64,000 nt of DNA from an uncultured Enterobacterales bacterium (lineage in GTDB: Bacteria; Pseudomonadota; Gammaproteobacteria; Enterobacterales; CALYQQ01), in contig CALYQQ010000016.1 in assembly GCA_945288535.1 (NCBI GenBank), forward strand, positions 1-64,000. The letters are read 5' to 3'. Below are positions 18,620 to 29,687 of this stretch, in pieces (the stretch's first letter is position 1; each line of letters starts with the position of its first letter). The notes under the pieces are model-generated. The model had not been told where the DNA came from and did not search any database. It worked only from the letters and a program-made list of their open reading frames with translations. Made by a program: the position numbers and the translations under genes.

Positions 18620-18868
18620 ATGAATGAATTAAATAATATTGAAAATATGATGATTGAGCTTAAAGATGCGGTAATCACTGATAATGAATCAAAAATTAAT
18701 AGAGTTGAACATCAAATTAAGGCGTTTCTTGCGCAAAATAGCGATTATAAAAACTTATCTTATATCGAAATGTTGATGGTTAGCAGATTAAATTATTTAT
18801 TTAAAACGATAAAAACAAATTATGAAAAACAAATGGTAACTTTTGAAACATTTTGTGAGCTTGTTTAG
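18620..18868 (+). CDS. Small helical protein of unknown function
   Basis: 82 aa from the ATG at 18620, which has AGGA six bases upstream; the frame is open to 18551 but that start lacks a ribosome binding site. The sequence is acidic and Leu/Ile-rich with heptad-like spacing (MNELNNIENMMIELKDAVIT, VEHQIKAFLAQNSDYKNL), predicted almost all alpha-helical with no signal peptide or membrane segment. I do not recognise the family. Size and helicity recall small chaperones such as FliT, but no motif supports that. It is flanked by long empty gaps. Confidence 0.55.
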   Translation: MNELNNIENMMIELKDAVITDNESKINRVEHQIKAFLAQNSDYKNLSYIEMLMVSRLNYLFKTIKTNYEKQMVTFETFCELV

Positions 18869-19023
18869 CTTACATAATAAAATCTAGTTTCTTTCTATTT
18901 TATTAATAAAGTAATTACATCTAAATACTATGACCGATTTATAAAGAATAAATAACTATAATAATAGTTTATTAGATTAAGGATAATTAAACCAATAAAA
19001 TTGGTTTATGTAAAATAAAAATA

Positions 19024-19060
19024 TATAATAACAATAGAATATAATTCTATTGTTATTATA
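19024..19060. repeat. 17-bp perfect inverted repeat with 3-nt loop
   Basis: TATAATAACAATAGAAT (19024-19040) and ATTCTATTGTTATTATA (19044-19060) around loop ATA. Perfect pairing, no U-tract. It lies about 155 bases after the small-protein gene and may be its terminator. Confidence 0.7.
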
Positions 19061-19393
19061 AATAAAACAAAAAAACACTTGAATTTAATAAAAATACGAT
19101 ATAATGACATGGATGTTTTTACTTACTTTGCCGACCACGAATGTTACATTAAAACAATAGGAATTAATGCAGTAAAACCATACCAAAAAAATAAGAATAA
19201 ATTATTCTAACTAAATATTTAAAGTAAAATTCCTATTAATCATAGCGTTATAGTAAGTCGTGATGCGTTCATTTTTACTAGATTATAAAAGGAATATGTT
19301 TTTTATCTGTATAAATAAAATAACACCTATGCTGTTAGAAAATGTAAACCGTGCTGACGATTATTTTGGTGAATTCATCATAAGGAATAGTAA

Positions 19394-19425
19394 GTGTATA
19401 GGATAGATTTTTCTATCCTATACAC
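19394..19425 (-). terminator. Hairpin after leuD (end of leu operon)
   Basis: GTGTATAGGATAGA (19394-19407) and TCTATCCTATACAC (19412-19425), 14 perfect pairs with a TTTT loop, 11 bases beyond the leuD stop. It lacks a long U-tract but position and stability fit the end of leuABCD. Confidence 0.65.
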
Positions 19426-19436
19426 ATTAAATGGAC

Positions 19437-20039
19437 TTATTTCAAAAAGATAAATTGTTTTTTTTCGTAATTATTTATAGCGTCTTCATGTTGTAACGTA
19501 AGTCCGATGCTATCTAGACCATTTAACATACAATGACGGCGAAAAGGATCAAGAGTAAACGTATATATTTTTGTGCCTGCAGTTACGGTTTGAGCTTCAA
19601 GATCAATCGTAAATGTAATACCTTCTTGTTGTTCAACAAGTTTAAATAATGCATCTACATCTTTTTCGCCTAATGTAATAGGCAATAATTGATTATTAAA
19701 TGCATTGCTATAAAAAATATCAGCGTAGCTTGGTGCGATAATTGCACAAAATCCATAATCGGTTAGTGCCCATGGAGCATGCTCACGCGATGAACCACAC
19801 CCAAAATTTTCCCGAGTAAGTAAAATACTGGCATGACGATAATGAGGTTTATTTAAAATAAAATCTGGATTTGGTTGTTGACCAGCATTATCAAGAAAAC
19901 GCCAATCATTAAATAAATGTTGACCAAAGCCTGTACGGGTAACTTTTTGCAAAAATTGCTTAGGAATAATTGCATCCGTATCAATATTTGCTATATCTAA
20001 AGGTGCAACAATACCTGTATGTTGGGTAAATTTAGCCAT
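19437..20039 (-). CDS. leuD: 3-isopropylmalate dehydratase small subunit LeuD
   Basis: With LeuC it isomerises 2-isopropylmalate to 3-isopropylmalate in leucine synthesis. The product is 200 aa (E. coli 201). Swivel-domain landmarks are present: [16 protein letters not shown] near the N-terminus and the substrate-binding [15 protein letters not shown]. It is the last gene of leuABCD, 12 bases after leuC, with a hairpin directly downstream. Confidence 0.97.
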   Translation of the reverse strand: MAKFTQHTGIVAPLDIANIDTDAIIPKQFLQKVTRTGFGQHLFNDWRFLDNAGQQPNPDFILNKPHYRHASILLTRENFGCGSSREHAPWALTDYGFCAIIAPSYADIFYSNAFNNQLLPITLGEKDVDALFKLVEQQEGITFTIDLEAQTVTAGTKIYTFTLDPFRRHCMLNGLDSIGLTLQHEDAINNYEKKQFIFLK

Positions 20040-20051
20040 AAAAAAATCTCT

Positions 20052-21452
20052 TTAACTGAAGTCTCTAACATCTGTAAAATGGCCCATAATAGCGGCAGCT
20101 GCCGCCATAGGAGGGCTAACTAGATGAGTGCGTGAATCACGTCCTTGACGACCTTCAAAATTGCGATTACTTGTCGATGCACAACGTTCCCCAGGAGATA
20201 ACTTATCATCATTCATCGCTAGGCACATCGAACAACCGGGTAAGCGCCATTCAAAACCAGCATCTGTAAAGATTTTATCTAGACCCTCTGCTTCAGCTTG
20301 TGTTTTTACGGGTCCTGAGCCCGGTACAACAATGGCTTGTACTCCACAGGCAACTTTCTTGCCTTTAACAATTGCAGCTGCTGCGCGTAAGTCTTCGATT
20401 CGCGAATTAGTACAAGAGCCAATAAAAACTTTATCTATAGTAATGTCTGTTAATTTCGTACCGGGTTTAAGCTGCATATAAGCTAATGCTTTTTTGGCAG
20501 ATGCGCGCTCAATAGGATCGGAAAAAGAGTCAGGGTCAGGGATTATTTCATTAATTGCCATTACTTGACCAGGATTGGTTCCCCAAGTCACTTGTGGCGC
20601 AATATTGGCTGCATTTAATGTTACTACTTTATCAAAAATAGCATCTGCATCGGTTTTTAAGGTAGTCCAATAATCTACGGCTTGTAACCATAATTCACCT
20701 TTAGGTGCGAACTGACGATTTTTTAAATAGTCAAATGTTGTTTGATCAGGTGCGACTAATCCTGCTTTTGCGCCCATTTCAATGGCCATGTTACATAAGG
20801 TCATACGACCTTCCATTGAAAGACTTTCAATTGTTTCTCCACAAAATTCGACGACATGTCCAGTTCCACCGGCATGACCAATTTTACTAATAATTGCCAA
20901 TATAATATCTTTAGCAGTAATAGCATCAGATACCTTACCTATAACCTCAATCTTCATTGTTTTCGCGCGCGCTTGTTTTAACGTTTGCGTCGCTAATACA
21001 TGCTCAACTTCTGAAGTACCAATACCAAAGGCTAAAGCGCCAAATGCACCATGTGTTGCGGTATGAGAGTCACCACAAACAATTGTCATACCAGGCAAAG
21101 TAATACCTTGTTCAGGACCGATAACATGTACAATCCCTTGGAAGGGATGATTTAAATCGTATAAAGAAACATTAAATTCGGCACAGTTTTTAATTAATTC
21201 TTGTAATTGTATACGGGCCATTTCACCACACGCATTAATATCTTTACTGCGAGTAGAAGTATTGTGATCCATGGTGGCAAAAGTTTTACTTGGCTGACGA
21301 AGCCGACGATTTTTAGCACGGAGGCCATCAAAGGCTTGTGGCGAAGTGACTTCATGGAGCAAATGACGGTCAATATATAATAATGGTGTTTCATTAGTCG
21401 CTTCATAAACAACATGAGCGTCATACAGTTTTTCATATAATGTTTTACCCAT
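20052..21452 (-). CDS. leuC: 3-isopropylmalate dehydratase large subunit LeuC
   Basis: Aconitase-family [4Fe-4S] subunit of isopropylmalate isomerase. The product is 466 aa, the same as E. coli. The cluster cysteines are in [13 protein letters not shown] and [20 protein letters not shown] and [20 protein letters not shown] are the catalytic and substrate motifs. It sits five bases after leuB and upstream of leuD in the leu operon on the minus strand. Confidence 0.98.
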   Translation of the reverse strand: MGKTLYEKLYDAHVVYEATNETPLLYIDRHLLHEVTSPQAFDGLRAKNRRLRQPSKTFATMDHNTSTRSKDINACGEMARIQLQELIKNCAEFNVSLYDLNHPFQGIVHVIGPEQGITLPGMTIVCGDSHTATHGAFGALAFGIGTSEVEHVLATQTLKQARAKTMKIEVIGKVSDAITAKDIILAIISKIGHAGGTGHVVEFCGETIESLSMEGRMTLCNMAIEMGAKAGLVAPDQTTFDYLKNRQFAPKGELWLQAVDYWTTLKTDADAIFDKVVTLNAANIAPQVTWGTNPGQVMAINEIIPDPDSFSDPIERASAKKALAYMQLKPGTKLTDITIDKVFIGSCTNSRIEDLRAAAAIVKGKKVACGVQAIVVPGSGPVKTQAEAEGLDKIFTDAGFEWRLPGCSMCLAMNDDKLSPGERCASTSNRNFEGRQGRDSRTHLVSPPMAAAAAIMGHFTDVRDFS

Positions 21453-21457
21453 TTTTC

Positions 21458-22567
<1,110 letters not shown>

Positions 22568-22580
22568 CTATTTACTCAAT

Positions 22581-24137
22581 TTATTTTGCATGATCTTGTG
22601 CTAAACGGCGTTTTTCTTCTTTGACCTGGCGAGCTTGCCAGACTAAATTTAATATATGTATAAGTGCCAATGCTGAAGATTCGACAATATCTGTTGCTAA
22701 GCCAATACCATGAAAACGACGGCCTTCGCATTCTGCAACAATATCCACCTGACCCAAAGCGTTCTCACCTTGGCCTTTGGCCGATAGAGAATAATTAATA
22801 ATTTGGATTGGATAATGAGCAATGCGATTAATAGCATGGTAAACTGCATCTACTGGACCATTACCTGTTGCCGCATCAGATTTTATTTCGTTACCACATT
22901 TAAGACGAACTGTTGCTGTAGCAACTACACTTGTTCCTGAATGAACATTAAAATAGTCTAAAGTAAAATGCTCATAATCTTGTTGTTGCTTGCTTATAAA
23001 TAGTAACGCCTCTAAATCATAATCAAAAACTTGTCCCTTCTTGTCGGCTAACTTTAAAAAAGCTTCATATAACTCATCTAGATTATAGTCATCTTCTTGA
23101 TAACCTATTTCTTGCATACGATTTTTTACTGCAGCACGGCCTGAACGTGATGTCAAATTTAATTGTACTTTACTAAGGCCTATCGATTCAGGTGTTAAAA
23201 TTTCATATGTTTGTCGATTTTTTAATATACCATCTTGATGAATGCCTGATGAGTGTGAAAAGGCGTTACCACCAATAACAGCCTTATTAGCAGGTATAGG
23301 CATATTGCAAAGTTGGCTAACCAATTGGCTTGTTCGGTAAATTTCATTATGATTAATGTTGGTATAGGCATTCAATATATCTTTACGTAACTTGATGGCC
23401 ATAATAACTTCTTCTAATGCACAATTCCCCGCACGTTCACCTAATCCATTTAGTGTTCCTTCTATTTGGCGGGCACCAGCCTGTATTGCAGTAATTGAAT
23501 TAGCAACAGACATCCCTAGGTCGTCATGACAATGAACAGATATAATAGCTTTATCAATATTAGGTACACGTTGAAATAAATTTTCAATAATATTGCCAAA
23601 TTGAGTTGGTATCGTATAGCCAACGGTATCGGGTATATTGATGGTTGTAGCACCAGCATTGATCGCTGCTTCAACAATACGACATAAGTTATCAATAGGC
23701 GTACGGCCTGCATCTTCACAAGAAAATTCTACATCATCAGTATAATTACGAGCACGTTTTATACCATGAATTGCCATTGCTAATACATCATCAAATGAAC
23801 GTCTTAATTTTGCTTCAATATGTAATGTGGAGGTGGCCAAAAAAGTATGAATACGGAAAGCTTCACTAACACGTAAAGCCTCAGCTGCGACATCAATATC
23901 TTTATCCACGCAACGGGATAACGCACAAACCCGGCTATTTTTGATTCGGCGTGCTATGGTTTGCACTGATTCAAAGTCACCTGGTGATGAGATAGGAAAA
24001 CCGACTTCCATAATGTCAACGCCTAATCGTTCTAACGCTAAAGCTATTTGTAACTTTTGTTTAACATTTAGGCTAGCCTGTAATGCTTGTTCTCCATCTC
24101 GTAATGTTGTATCAAAAATAACAATTTGTTGACTCAT
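22581..24137 (-). CDS. leuA: 2-isopropylmalate synthase LeuA
   Basis: Condenses acetyl-CoA with 2-ketoisovalerate, the committed and leucine-inhibited step of leucine synthesis. I start it at 24137 ([17 protein letters not shown]): GGAGAG lies seven bases upstream, while the ATG at 24143 is too close to it. The product is 518 aa (E. coli 523). The HMGL-like barrel has DTTLRDGEQ and the metal site in [23 protein letters not shown] and the C-terminal regulatory domain (about 390-510) are present. First structural gene of leuABCD, behind the leuL attenuator. Confidence 0.98.
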   Translation of the reverse strand: MSQQIVIFDTTLRDGEQALQASLNVKQKLQIALALERLGVDIMEVGFPISSPGDFESVQTIARRIKNSRVCALSRCVDKDIDVAAEALRVSEAFRIHTFLATSTLHIEAKLRRSFDDVLAMAIHGIKRARNYTDDVEFSCEDAGRTPIDNLCRIVEAAINAGATTINIPDTVGYTIPTQFGNIIENLFQRVPNIDKAIISVHCHDDLGMSVANSITAIQAGARQIEGTLNGLGERAGNCALEEVIMAIKLRKDILNAYTNINHNEIYRTSQLVSQLCNMPIPANKAVIGGNAFSHSSGIHQDGILKNRQTYEILTPESIGLSKVQLNLTSRSGRAAVKNRMQEIGYQEDDYNLDELYEAFLKLADKKGQVFDYDLEALLFISKQQQDYEHFTLDYFNVHSGTSVVATATVRLKCGNEIKSDAATGNGPVDAVYHAINRIAHYPIQIINYSLSAKGQGENALGQVDIVAECEGRRFHGIGLATDIVESSALALIHILNLVWQARQVKEEKRRLAQDHAK

Positions 24138-24183
24138 TATCATGCTCTCCAATCATATTGTTGGGTGTCACAGGCCTTAAAGT

Positions 24184-24214
24184 AAAAAAACCCGCGACGT
24201 TTTCGCGGGTTTTT
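24184..24214 (-). terminator. leu operon attenuator (Rho-independent terminator)
   Basis: On the minus strand AAAACCCGCGA, a 5-nt loop and TCGCGGGTTTT form a 12-bp stem (24186-24197 with 24203-24214), followed by a run of U (24184-24190). It lies between the leader ORF leuL and leuA. Its 5' arm (ACCCGCGA) can alternatively pair with TCGCGTGGGT in the leader (24263-24272) with one bulged base, a ready antiterminator. Confidence 0.92.
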
Positions 24215-24247
24215 ATATGTGATATTGAATTAAAAGCCGTTATTATT

Positions 24248-24319
24248 TCACATACCAACCTTACCCACGCGATTTAACATCACGAGGAGAAGGAGATCAA
24301 AAATAATAACTAAGTACAT
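24248..24319 (-). CDS. leuL: leu operon leader peptide LeuL
   Basis: 23 codons: MYLVIIFDLLLLV then MLNRVGKVGM. Four consecutive Leu codons (CTC CTT CTC CTC, residues 9-12) lie 50 bases before the attenuator, the classical control signal for leucine starvation. GGAA lies about 9 bases before the ATG. Unlike E. coli LeuL (four Leu but few Val/Ile), this peptide also has four Val and two Ile, which suggests it may respond to several branched-chain amino acids. It lies where leuL lies in E. coli. Confidence 0.85.
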   Translation of the reverse strand: MYLVIIFDLLLLVMLNRVGKVGM

Positions 24320-24350
24320 TCTATTTATTCCAATAAAGATGATTACTTTA

Positions 24351-24380
24351 ATTGTTACGCTATTAAGAAACATTTGTCAA
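24351..24380 (-). promoter_or_regulatory. Predicted leu operon promoter
   Basis: Minus strand TTGACA (24375-24380) is a perfect -35. A weak -10 (TAACAA or AACAAT, 24351-24357) follows after 17-18 bases. Transcription would start about 25 bases before the leuL ATG, the right distance for an attenuated leader. Confidence 0.5.
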
Positions 24381-25708
24381 ATTATATTTTAGATGAATAA
24401 AATTCAATAGAATCAAGTAATACAACTAAATTTCTTGTATTATCATTAAATTAGTAAGCTATTAATTTATAATTCGTTGATAATAATAGATAATAACCGT
24501 GCTGTTATTGACATGACATATATATAATAATTGTCATTTTTATTTTATAAATTATTATATCCCCTTCATTTATAAAAGAGACTAAAAGTAAACCCTTGTC
24601 ATCATAGCTATGATATAAAGCAATCTAAATAAATTTGACTCCAGAGTAAACTTAGTACGAAGATAATTATTTTTAATAATACTATATCTTGTTAGTAAGA
24701 TGAAAAAGTATATATGAGCTTTAAATATAATAGGTTATAGAATATACCAGCAATATTTTCATCATAATACTAAGCTATTTAGTAAATATAAAATGATTAT
24801 GTTTCTTTTTATATTAATAATAACTATTATTACTTAATAAAATTAACATATTAATAAATATGAATCTTTCTATTACTTATGTTTATTAAGTAATTGGTTA
24901 AAAAGTTACCATTATTATTTCCTTATTAAGTTAAATAATATAATAAATAAAATCATTATAAAGTTAATTCATTGTGGCTATTAAAAACAGTTAATATAAA
25001 TAATAAAATTATTATTTATATTTTTTAATAATGTTAGCTAATTAATAATATTATATGGTCATCATATTAAATGATAGGGGTATCTAATCTTAATGAAATT
25101 AAATCTTTTGTATGTAAAACACTTTTATTTTCTTTAAATAACATCTGTTTTGCTTACTGTTTTTATTAGATGGCTTAGTCTATTATACTATGAAATCATA
25201 AATATGATTTCATAGTATAATCATTTATTATGATATTTTATCATTTAATGCTAATAATTATTGAAATATTGAATTATTGAGATTATATTGATGTGATAAC
25301 ATTGTTATCTGTTTCACATTTTTTTATGTTTTTTTTAGATATTATAATGAAGCTTGATTATTAAAACGTTGTTTGTTTAAATAGTTAATAGTTACTTACA
25401 GTGTCGATTGAATAAAAGTATTTCATAATGATATTATGCTAAATCGTTCTCTACTTATGCATCTTGTAAGTAGGGTTCGATTTAGGTTTTATGCAAATTA
25501 TAAAATTAAATATATCGCTTTTCAGCTGTCACTACATCTGTTTCAAGGGGCGTATTTATCTAGATTTTTGAATATAAACCTACTCTTGTTTATCAATCAT
25601 ATAAATCTATCAATGATAAAATAGTATTTGACCTATGAAAGATTATCAGTAGACTGCATTTGAAAATTTAAGCGTACACATGTAAGCTGGTTAGGCAAAT
25701 CGTATTAT
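24381..25708. other. Long gap where E. coli has leuO
   Basis: About 1.3 kb, very AT-rich. A 62-codon ORF at 25436-25624 has no ribosome binding site or recognisable similarity and I do not call it. No LeuO-like (LysR family) sequence is seen on either strand. Contains the hairpin at 25182-25221 and a small palindrome GATAACATTGTTATC (25295-25309). Confidence 0.45.
25182..25221. repeat. 19-bp perfect inverted repeat
   Basis: ATTATACTATGAAATCATA (25182-25200) and TATGATTTCATAGTATAAT (25203-25221) with only AA between; in RNA the loop would be about 4 nt. No U-tract and no gene end within 480 bases. In duplex form it could be a cruciform or a protein site. Confidence 0.7.
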
Positions 25709-27514
25709 ATGAGCAATAAATTAAAACAATATCATCAGATTGAACGTGTTCAGTCACAGATTCGTCATAATCCTGAACGCATCGCTTTTAGCGAATGGAG
25801 TAAGAAAAAATATTACTCGCTTACTTGGTCTCAAGTTGGTGAACGGCTTAAACAAATTAGTTGTGCTTTACTTGATGCAAATGTAGCTATTCAAGAACCT
25901 GTTACAATATTTGCTAATAACAGTATTTCTTGGGCTTTGACTGATTTAGCTATTTTGCAAATTAGGGCGATCACTGTTCCCATCTATGCTACAAGTACAG
26001 AAGGGCAGGCGGCATACATCATTAATAATTGTCAGTCTAGAATACTATTTGTTGGTGATCAGCAACAAATGGATATTGCTATCAAACTTCGAGAACAATG
26101 TCCTAAACTTCAATATATAATTGCATTATCCTCTGAAGTTGATTTACGTCAATGTGATATAGCCTGGACATTAGATAATTTTTGTCAGCAATTAATTACC
26201 TCACGACAACTTGATGAGCTCAAAACGCGTATTAAGTATTGTGATCTTAATGATTTATTTACCCTTATTTATACCTCTGGTACGACGGGTACGCCGAAAG
26301 GGGTTATGCTTGATTATGCAAATATGGCGACACAACTTTATTTGCATGATGAGCGATTAGGTGTTAATCAACATGATGTTTCATTAAGCTTCTTACCTTT
26401 ATCTCATGTATTTGAGAGAGCCTGGAGTTTTTATATGATGCATTGTGGTGCTCATAATATTTATTTATGTGATACTCGCGACGTCAAGGAAGCTATGCAG
26501 GCCGTTAAGCCAACAGTAATGTGTTCTGTTCCGCGTTTTTATGAAAAAATCCATAGTGCAATTCAAACAAAAGTAGCTAAGGCAACATGTCTTCGTCGAA
26601 TGGCGTTTCATTGTGCTCTTTGGTGTGGACAACGTAATCTACTTGTTTATCGTAATGGTAAGCAACCAAGTTGGTTACTAAAACAGTTACATAATCTTGC
26701 TGATAAAGCTATTTTATCAAAGCTTCGTCAGGCAATGGGTGGAAATATACGCCTTATGCCAGCGGCAGGCGCAAAATTAGATGATAACATTATCTCATTT
26801 TTTCTGTCTATTGGTGTAAATATAATTTACGGTTATGGTATGACAGAAACATGTGCCACAGTATCGTGTTGGCAAGTTGATCGTTATTATACACCGGGTT
26901 CTATCGGTAAACCGTTGCCGGGTGTTGAAGTCCGTATTGGTGACGGAAATGAGATACAAGTGCGTGGACCTATCGTAACGCGTGGATACTATAATGATCC
27001 AGAAAAAACCGCAGTAAGTTTTACGCAAGATGGTTGGTTGAAAACAGGAGATGCGGGTAGCATTGATGCAGATGGGAATATATATATTACTGAACGCATT
27101 AAAGAGTTGATGAAAACGTCAACAGGTAAATATATTGCACCTCAACAAATTGAAGGAGCTATAGGCCACGATCGATTTATTGAGCAAGTTGCTGTTATTG
27201 CTGATGCCCGTAATTTTGTTACAGCATTAATTGTTCCGTGTTATGAAACTTTGGAAGAGTATGCCAAGTTAATCAATGTCAAATATCATGATCGATTAGA
27301 ATTGTTAAAAAACAATCAAATTGTCGAAATGTTTGAACAACGTCTAAAAGACTTGCAAAAAGAGTTAGCACGTTTTGAACAAGTAAAGCGTTTTACTTTA
27401 TTACCCAATGCATTTTCAATGGAAAAAGGTGAATTAACCCCCACACTTAAATTACGTCGTAATATTATTTTGCATAATTATCGTCGCGAGATCGATTCTA
27501 TGTATGCTGATTAA
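25709..27514 (+). CDS. AMP-dependent long-chain acyl-CoA synthetase, FAA1 type
   Basis: 601 aa ANL-superfamily enzyme that activates a carboxylic acid as acyl-AMP and then acyl-CoA. The P-loop-like motif IYTSGTTGTPKGVML is at about 187-201, YGYGMTETCA forms the A5 motif, GWLKTGDAG the A7 motif and KELMKTSTGKYIAPQQIE the A10 region with its catalytic Lys. KTS-GKY-APQ-IE is characteristic of long-chain fatty acyl-CoA ligases (COG1022), distinct from E. coli FadD. The substrate cannot be read from sequence. It occupies the site of leuO, upstream of ilvIH, and ends with its own terminator, so it is probably a single transcription unit. Confidence 0.9.
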   Translation: MSNKLKQYHQIERVQSQIRHNPERIAFSEWSKKKYYSLTWSQVGERLKQISCALLDANVAIQEPVTIFANNSISWALTDLAILQIRAITVPIYATSTEGQAAYIINNCQSRILFVGDQQQMDIAIKLREQCPKLQYIIALSSEVDLRQCDIAWTLDNFCQQLITSRQLDELKTRIKYCDLNDLFTLIYTSGTTGTPKGVMLDYANMATQLYLHDERLGVNQHDVSLSFLPLSHVFERAWSFYMMHCGAHNIYLCDTRDVKEAMQAVKPTVMCSVPRFYEKIHSAIQTKVAKATCLRRMAFHCALWCGQRNLLVYRNGKQPSWLLKQLHNLADKAILSKLRQAMGGNIRLMPAAGAKLDDNIISFFLSIGVNIIYGYGMTETCATVSCWQVDRYYTPGSIGKPLPGVEVRIGDGNEIQVRGPIVTRGYYNDPEKTAVSFTQDGWLKTGDAGSIDADGNIYITERIKELMKTSTGKYIAPQQIEGAIGHDRFIEQVAVIADARNFVTALIVPCYETLEEYAKLINVKYHDRLELLKNNQIVEMFEQRLKDLQKELARFEQVKRFTLLPNAFSMEKGELTPTLKLRRNIILHNYRREIDSMYAD

Positions 27515-27556
27515 GATTAGAAAATAATTAAAAAATAGCAAATAATATATATAATT

Positions 27557-27607
27557 AGGCATTCTGGTTTAGTTTCTATAAAGAGAACTTTATCAGGATG
27601 CCTTTTT
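27557..27607 (+). terminator. Rho-independent terminator of the acyl-CoA synthetase gene
   Basis: AGGCATTCTG (27557-27566) pairs with CAGGATGCCT (27594-27603), 10 pairs with one G-U, followed by TTTT. The 27-nt loop can fold further. It is 43 bases after the stop. Confidence 0.8.
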
Positions 27608-27972
27608 AACTCTAGATTATTTCATTATGATTATTTTACCATTTAATATCTAGATAACTTTATCGTAACAGATTAATTGATATCCATAATATAAACTTTT
27701 TATATAAATTTAACTAAAAAAGATTTATTCAGTATAGACGACAAATAAAACTATCAGTATGTTAATAATCTTCGGGTGATTACAATCAGATCTTATCATC
27801 ATATTTACATTCAGTAGTATTTAATTATTGAATATGCTTAATTACACTAGATTAATTTAATAAAAAGTAAATTAGTTTTAGTTATCTTGAAAAATAGTTC
27901 TTTTATCTTAATAAGATTGAACAAGTAGTGATGATCATAACCAATTAACTATAAGACAGGCAGGAGAAAAGT
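27608..27972. other. ilvIH upstream region
   Basis: AT-rich, no gene. In E. coli the ilvIH control region binds several Lrp molecules; such sites are too degenerate to call here. It ends with AGGAG seven bases before the ilvI ATG. No leader peptide or attenuator hairpin is seen. Confidence 0.4.
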
Positions 27973-29685
27973 ATGGAGATGTTATCCGGTGCTGAAGCCG
28001 TGGTCCATTCATTGATTGATCAAGGGGTTAAACAAATATTCGGTTATCCTGGTGGCGCAGTACTTGACCTCTATGATGCACTGCATACAGTAGGTGGTAT
28101 CGAGCACATTTTAGTACGGCACGAACAAGCCGCAGTGCATATGGCCGATGGTTATGCGAGATCGACAGGTGAAGTTGGTGTTGTATTAGTAACATCAGGT
28201 CCAGGAGCGACAAATGCAATTACAGGAATTGCTACCGCATATATGGATTCTATTCCTTTAGTGGTCCTTTCAGGACAGGTACCAACCTCATTAATTGGCT
28301 ATGATGCATTTCAAGAATGCGATATGATTGGTATTTCTCGTCCAGTTGTGAAGCATAGTTTTTTAATAAAAACACGTGAAGAAATACCCCATATTATTAA
28401 AAAGGCATTTTATGTTGCATCAACAGGACGTCCAGGGCCTGTTGTTATTGATTTACCTAAAGATATTCTTAATCCTGATATCAAAACCGCCTATACTTAT
28501 CCTAATACTATTTCATTACGTTCTTATAATCCAACTATTCAAGGCCATAAAGGACAAATTAAACGAGCATTGCATGCCTTAAGTAAGGCAAAAAAGCCTA
28601 TATTATTTGTTGGTGGTGGTGTAATTTCCTCAGTATGTCATCAAGAAATTCGACAGTTCGCGGAAAAACTCCATCTCCCGGTAACAAGCTCATTAATGGG
28701 ATTGGGGGCTTTCGCTGGGACGCATAGACAATTTCTTGGTATGCTTGGTATGCATGGTACATATCAGGCTAACATGGCAATGCATAATAGTGATCTTATT
28801 TTTGCAGTGGGTGTTCGTTTTGATGATAGAGCAACAAATAATTTAACTAAATATTGTCCTCATGCAACGGTTATTCAAATTGATATTGATCCTACATCAA
28901 TATCTAAGACTGTACAGACGGATATTCCTATTGTTGGTGATGCTAGGCAAATTTTACAACAAATATTAGCTACTCTTGATGAGCATAAAAGCATGTATAC
29001 CCCTTATTCTGATTGGTGGCAGAGTATCGAGGCTTGGCGTAATAAAAAATGTCTTTCTTATCAAAATGAAGATGGAAAAATAAAACCACAAGCGGTAATT
29101 GAAACACTTTATAAGTTGACACAAGGACAAGCATATATTGTTTCTGATGTCGGTCAACATCAAATGTTTGCTGCATTATATTATCCATTTGATAAGCCAC
29201 GTCGCTGGATTAATTCAGGTGGACTAGGTACGATGGGATTTGGTTTGCCCGCTGCCTTAGGTGTTAAATATGGCCTTCCCGATGAAACGGTTGTCTGCGT
29301 TACCGGCGATGGAAGTATTCAAATGAATATTCAAGAATTATCTACAGCATTGCAATATGCTATTCCTGTTGTAGTGCTTAATTTAAATAATGGTTTTTTG
29401 GGTATGGTTAAACAGTGGCAAGATATTATCTATGCAGGACGGCATTCACAATCTTATATGAAATCATTACCTGATTTTGTCAAGTTAGCACAAGCTTATG
29501 GCCATATTGGTATTTCAATTACAACAATGACTGAGCTTGAAAGTAAGCTTGCGGAAGCTTTAACGATAAAAAATCGTTTAGTATTTGTTGATGTTGCTGT
29601 TGATGAAAACGAACATGTCTACCCAATGCAAATAAGAGGTGGTGGTATGGATGATATGTGGTTAAGTAAGACAAAAAGGAGTTGA
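27973..29685 (+). CDS. ilvI: Acetolactate synthase III large subunit IlvI
   Basis: Catalytic subunit of acetohydroxyacid synthase III, first common step of valine, leucine and isoleucine synthesis. The product is 570 aa (E. coli 574). [14 protein letters not shown] and the catalytic Glu in [16 protein letters not shown] are in the N-terminal TPP domain; [18 protein letters not shown] and the FAD-domain region follow; the C-terminal TPP-binding motif is GDGSIQMN...[12 protein letters not shown]. Its stop codon is two bases before the ilvH start, so ilvIH are coupled. Confidence 0.98.
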   Translation: MEMLSGAEAVVHSLIDQGVKQIFGYPGGAVLDLYDALHTVGGIEHILVRHEQAAVHMADGYARSTGEVGVVLVTSGPGATNAITGIATAYMDSIPLVVLSGQVPTSLIGYDAFQECDMIGISRPVVKHSFLIKTREEIPHIIKKAFYVASTGRPGPVVIDLPKDILNPDIKTAYTYPNTISLRSYNPTIQGHKGQIKRALHALSKAKKPILFVGGGVISSVCHQEIRQFAEKLHLPVTSSLMGLGAFAGTHRQFLGMLGMHGTYQANMAMHNSDLIFAVGVRFDDRATNNLTKYCPHATVIQIDIDPTSISKTVQTDIPIVGDARQILQQILATLDEHKSMYTPYSDWWQSIEAWRNKKCLSYQNEDGKIKPQAVIETLYKLTQGQAYIVSDVGQHQMFAALYYPFDKPRRWINSGGLGTMGFGLPAALGVKYGLPDETVVCVTGDGSIQMNIQELSTALQYAIPVVVLNLNNGFLGMVKQWQDIIYAGRHSQSYMKSLPDFVKLAQAYGHIGISITTMTELESKLAEALTIKNRLVFVDVAVDENEHVYPMQIRGGGMDDMWLSKTKRS

Positions 29686-29687
29686 TT

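Larger units (their letters stand above)
18869..19436. other. Gap between the small protein gene and leuD
   Basis: 568 bases with two strong hairpins (19024-19060 and 19394-19425). No protein-coding gene is supported. It marks the right end of the accessory block inserted between setA and leuD relative to E. coli. Confidence 0.45.

Noticed and set aside
20161..20481. 106-codon ORF antisense to leuC
   Set aside because: Lies wholly within leuC, which has all its Fe-S motifs; a shadow.
25436..25624. 62-codon ORF in the former leuO gap
   Set aside because: No ribosome binding site and no recognised motif; expected by chance in such sequence.
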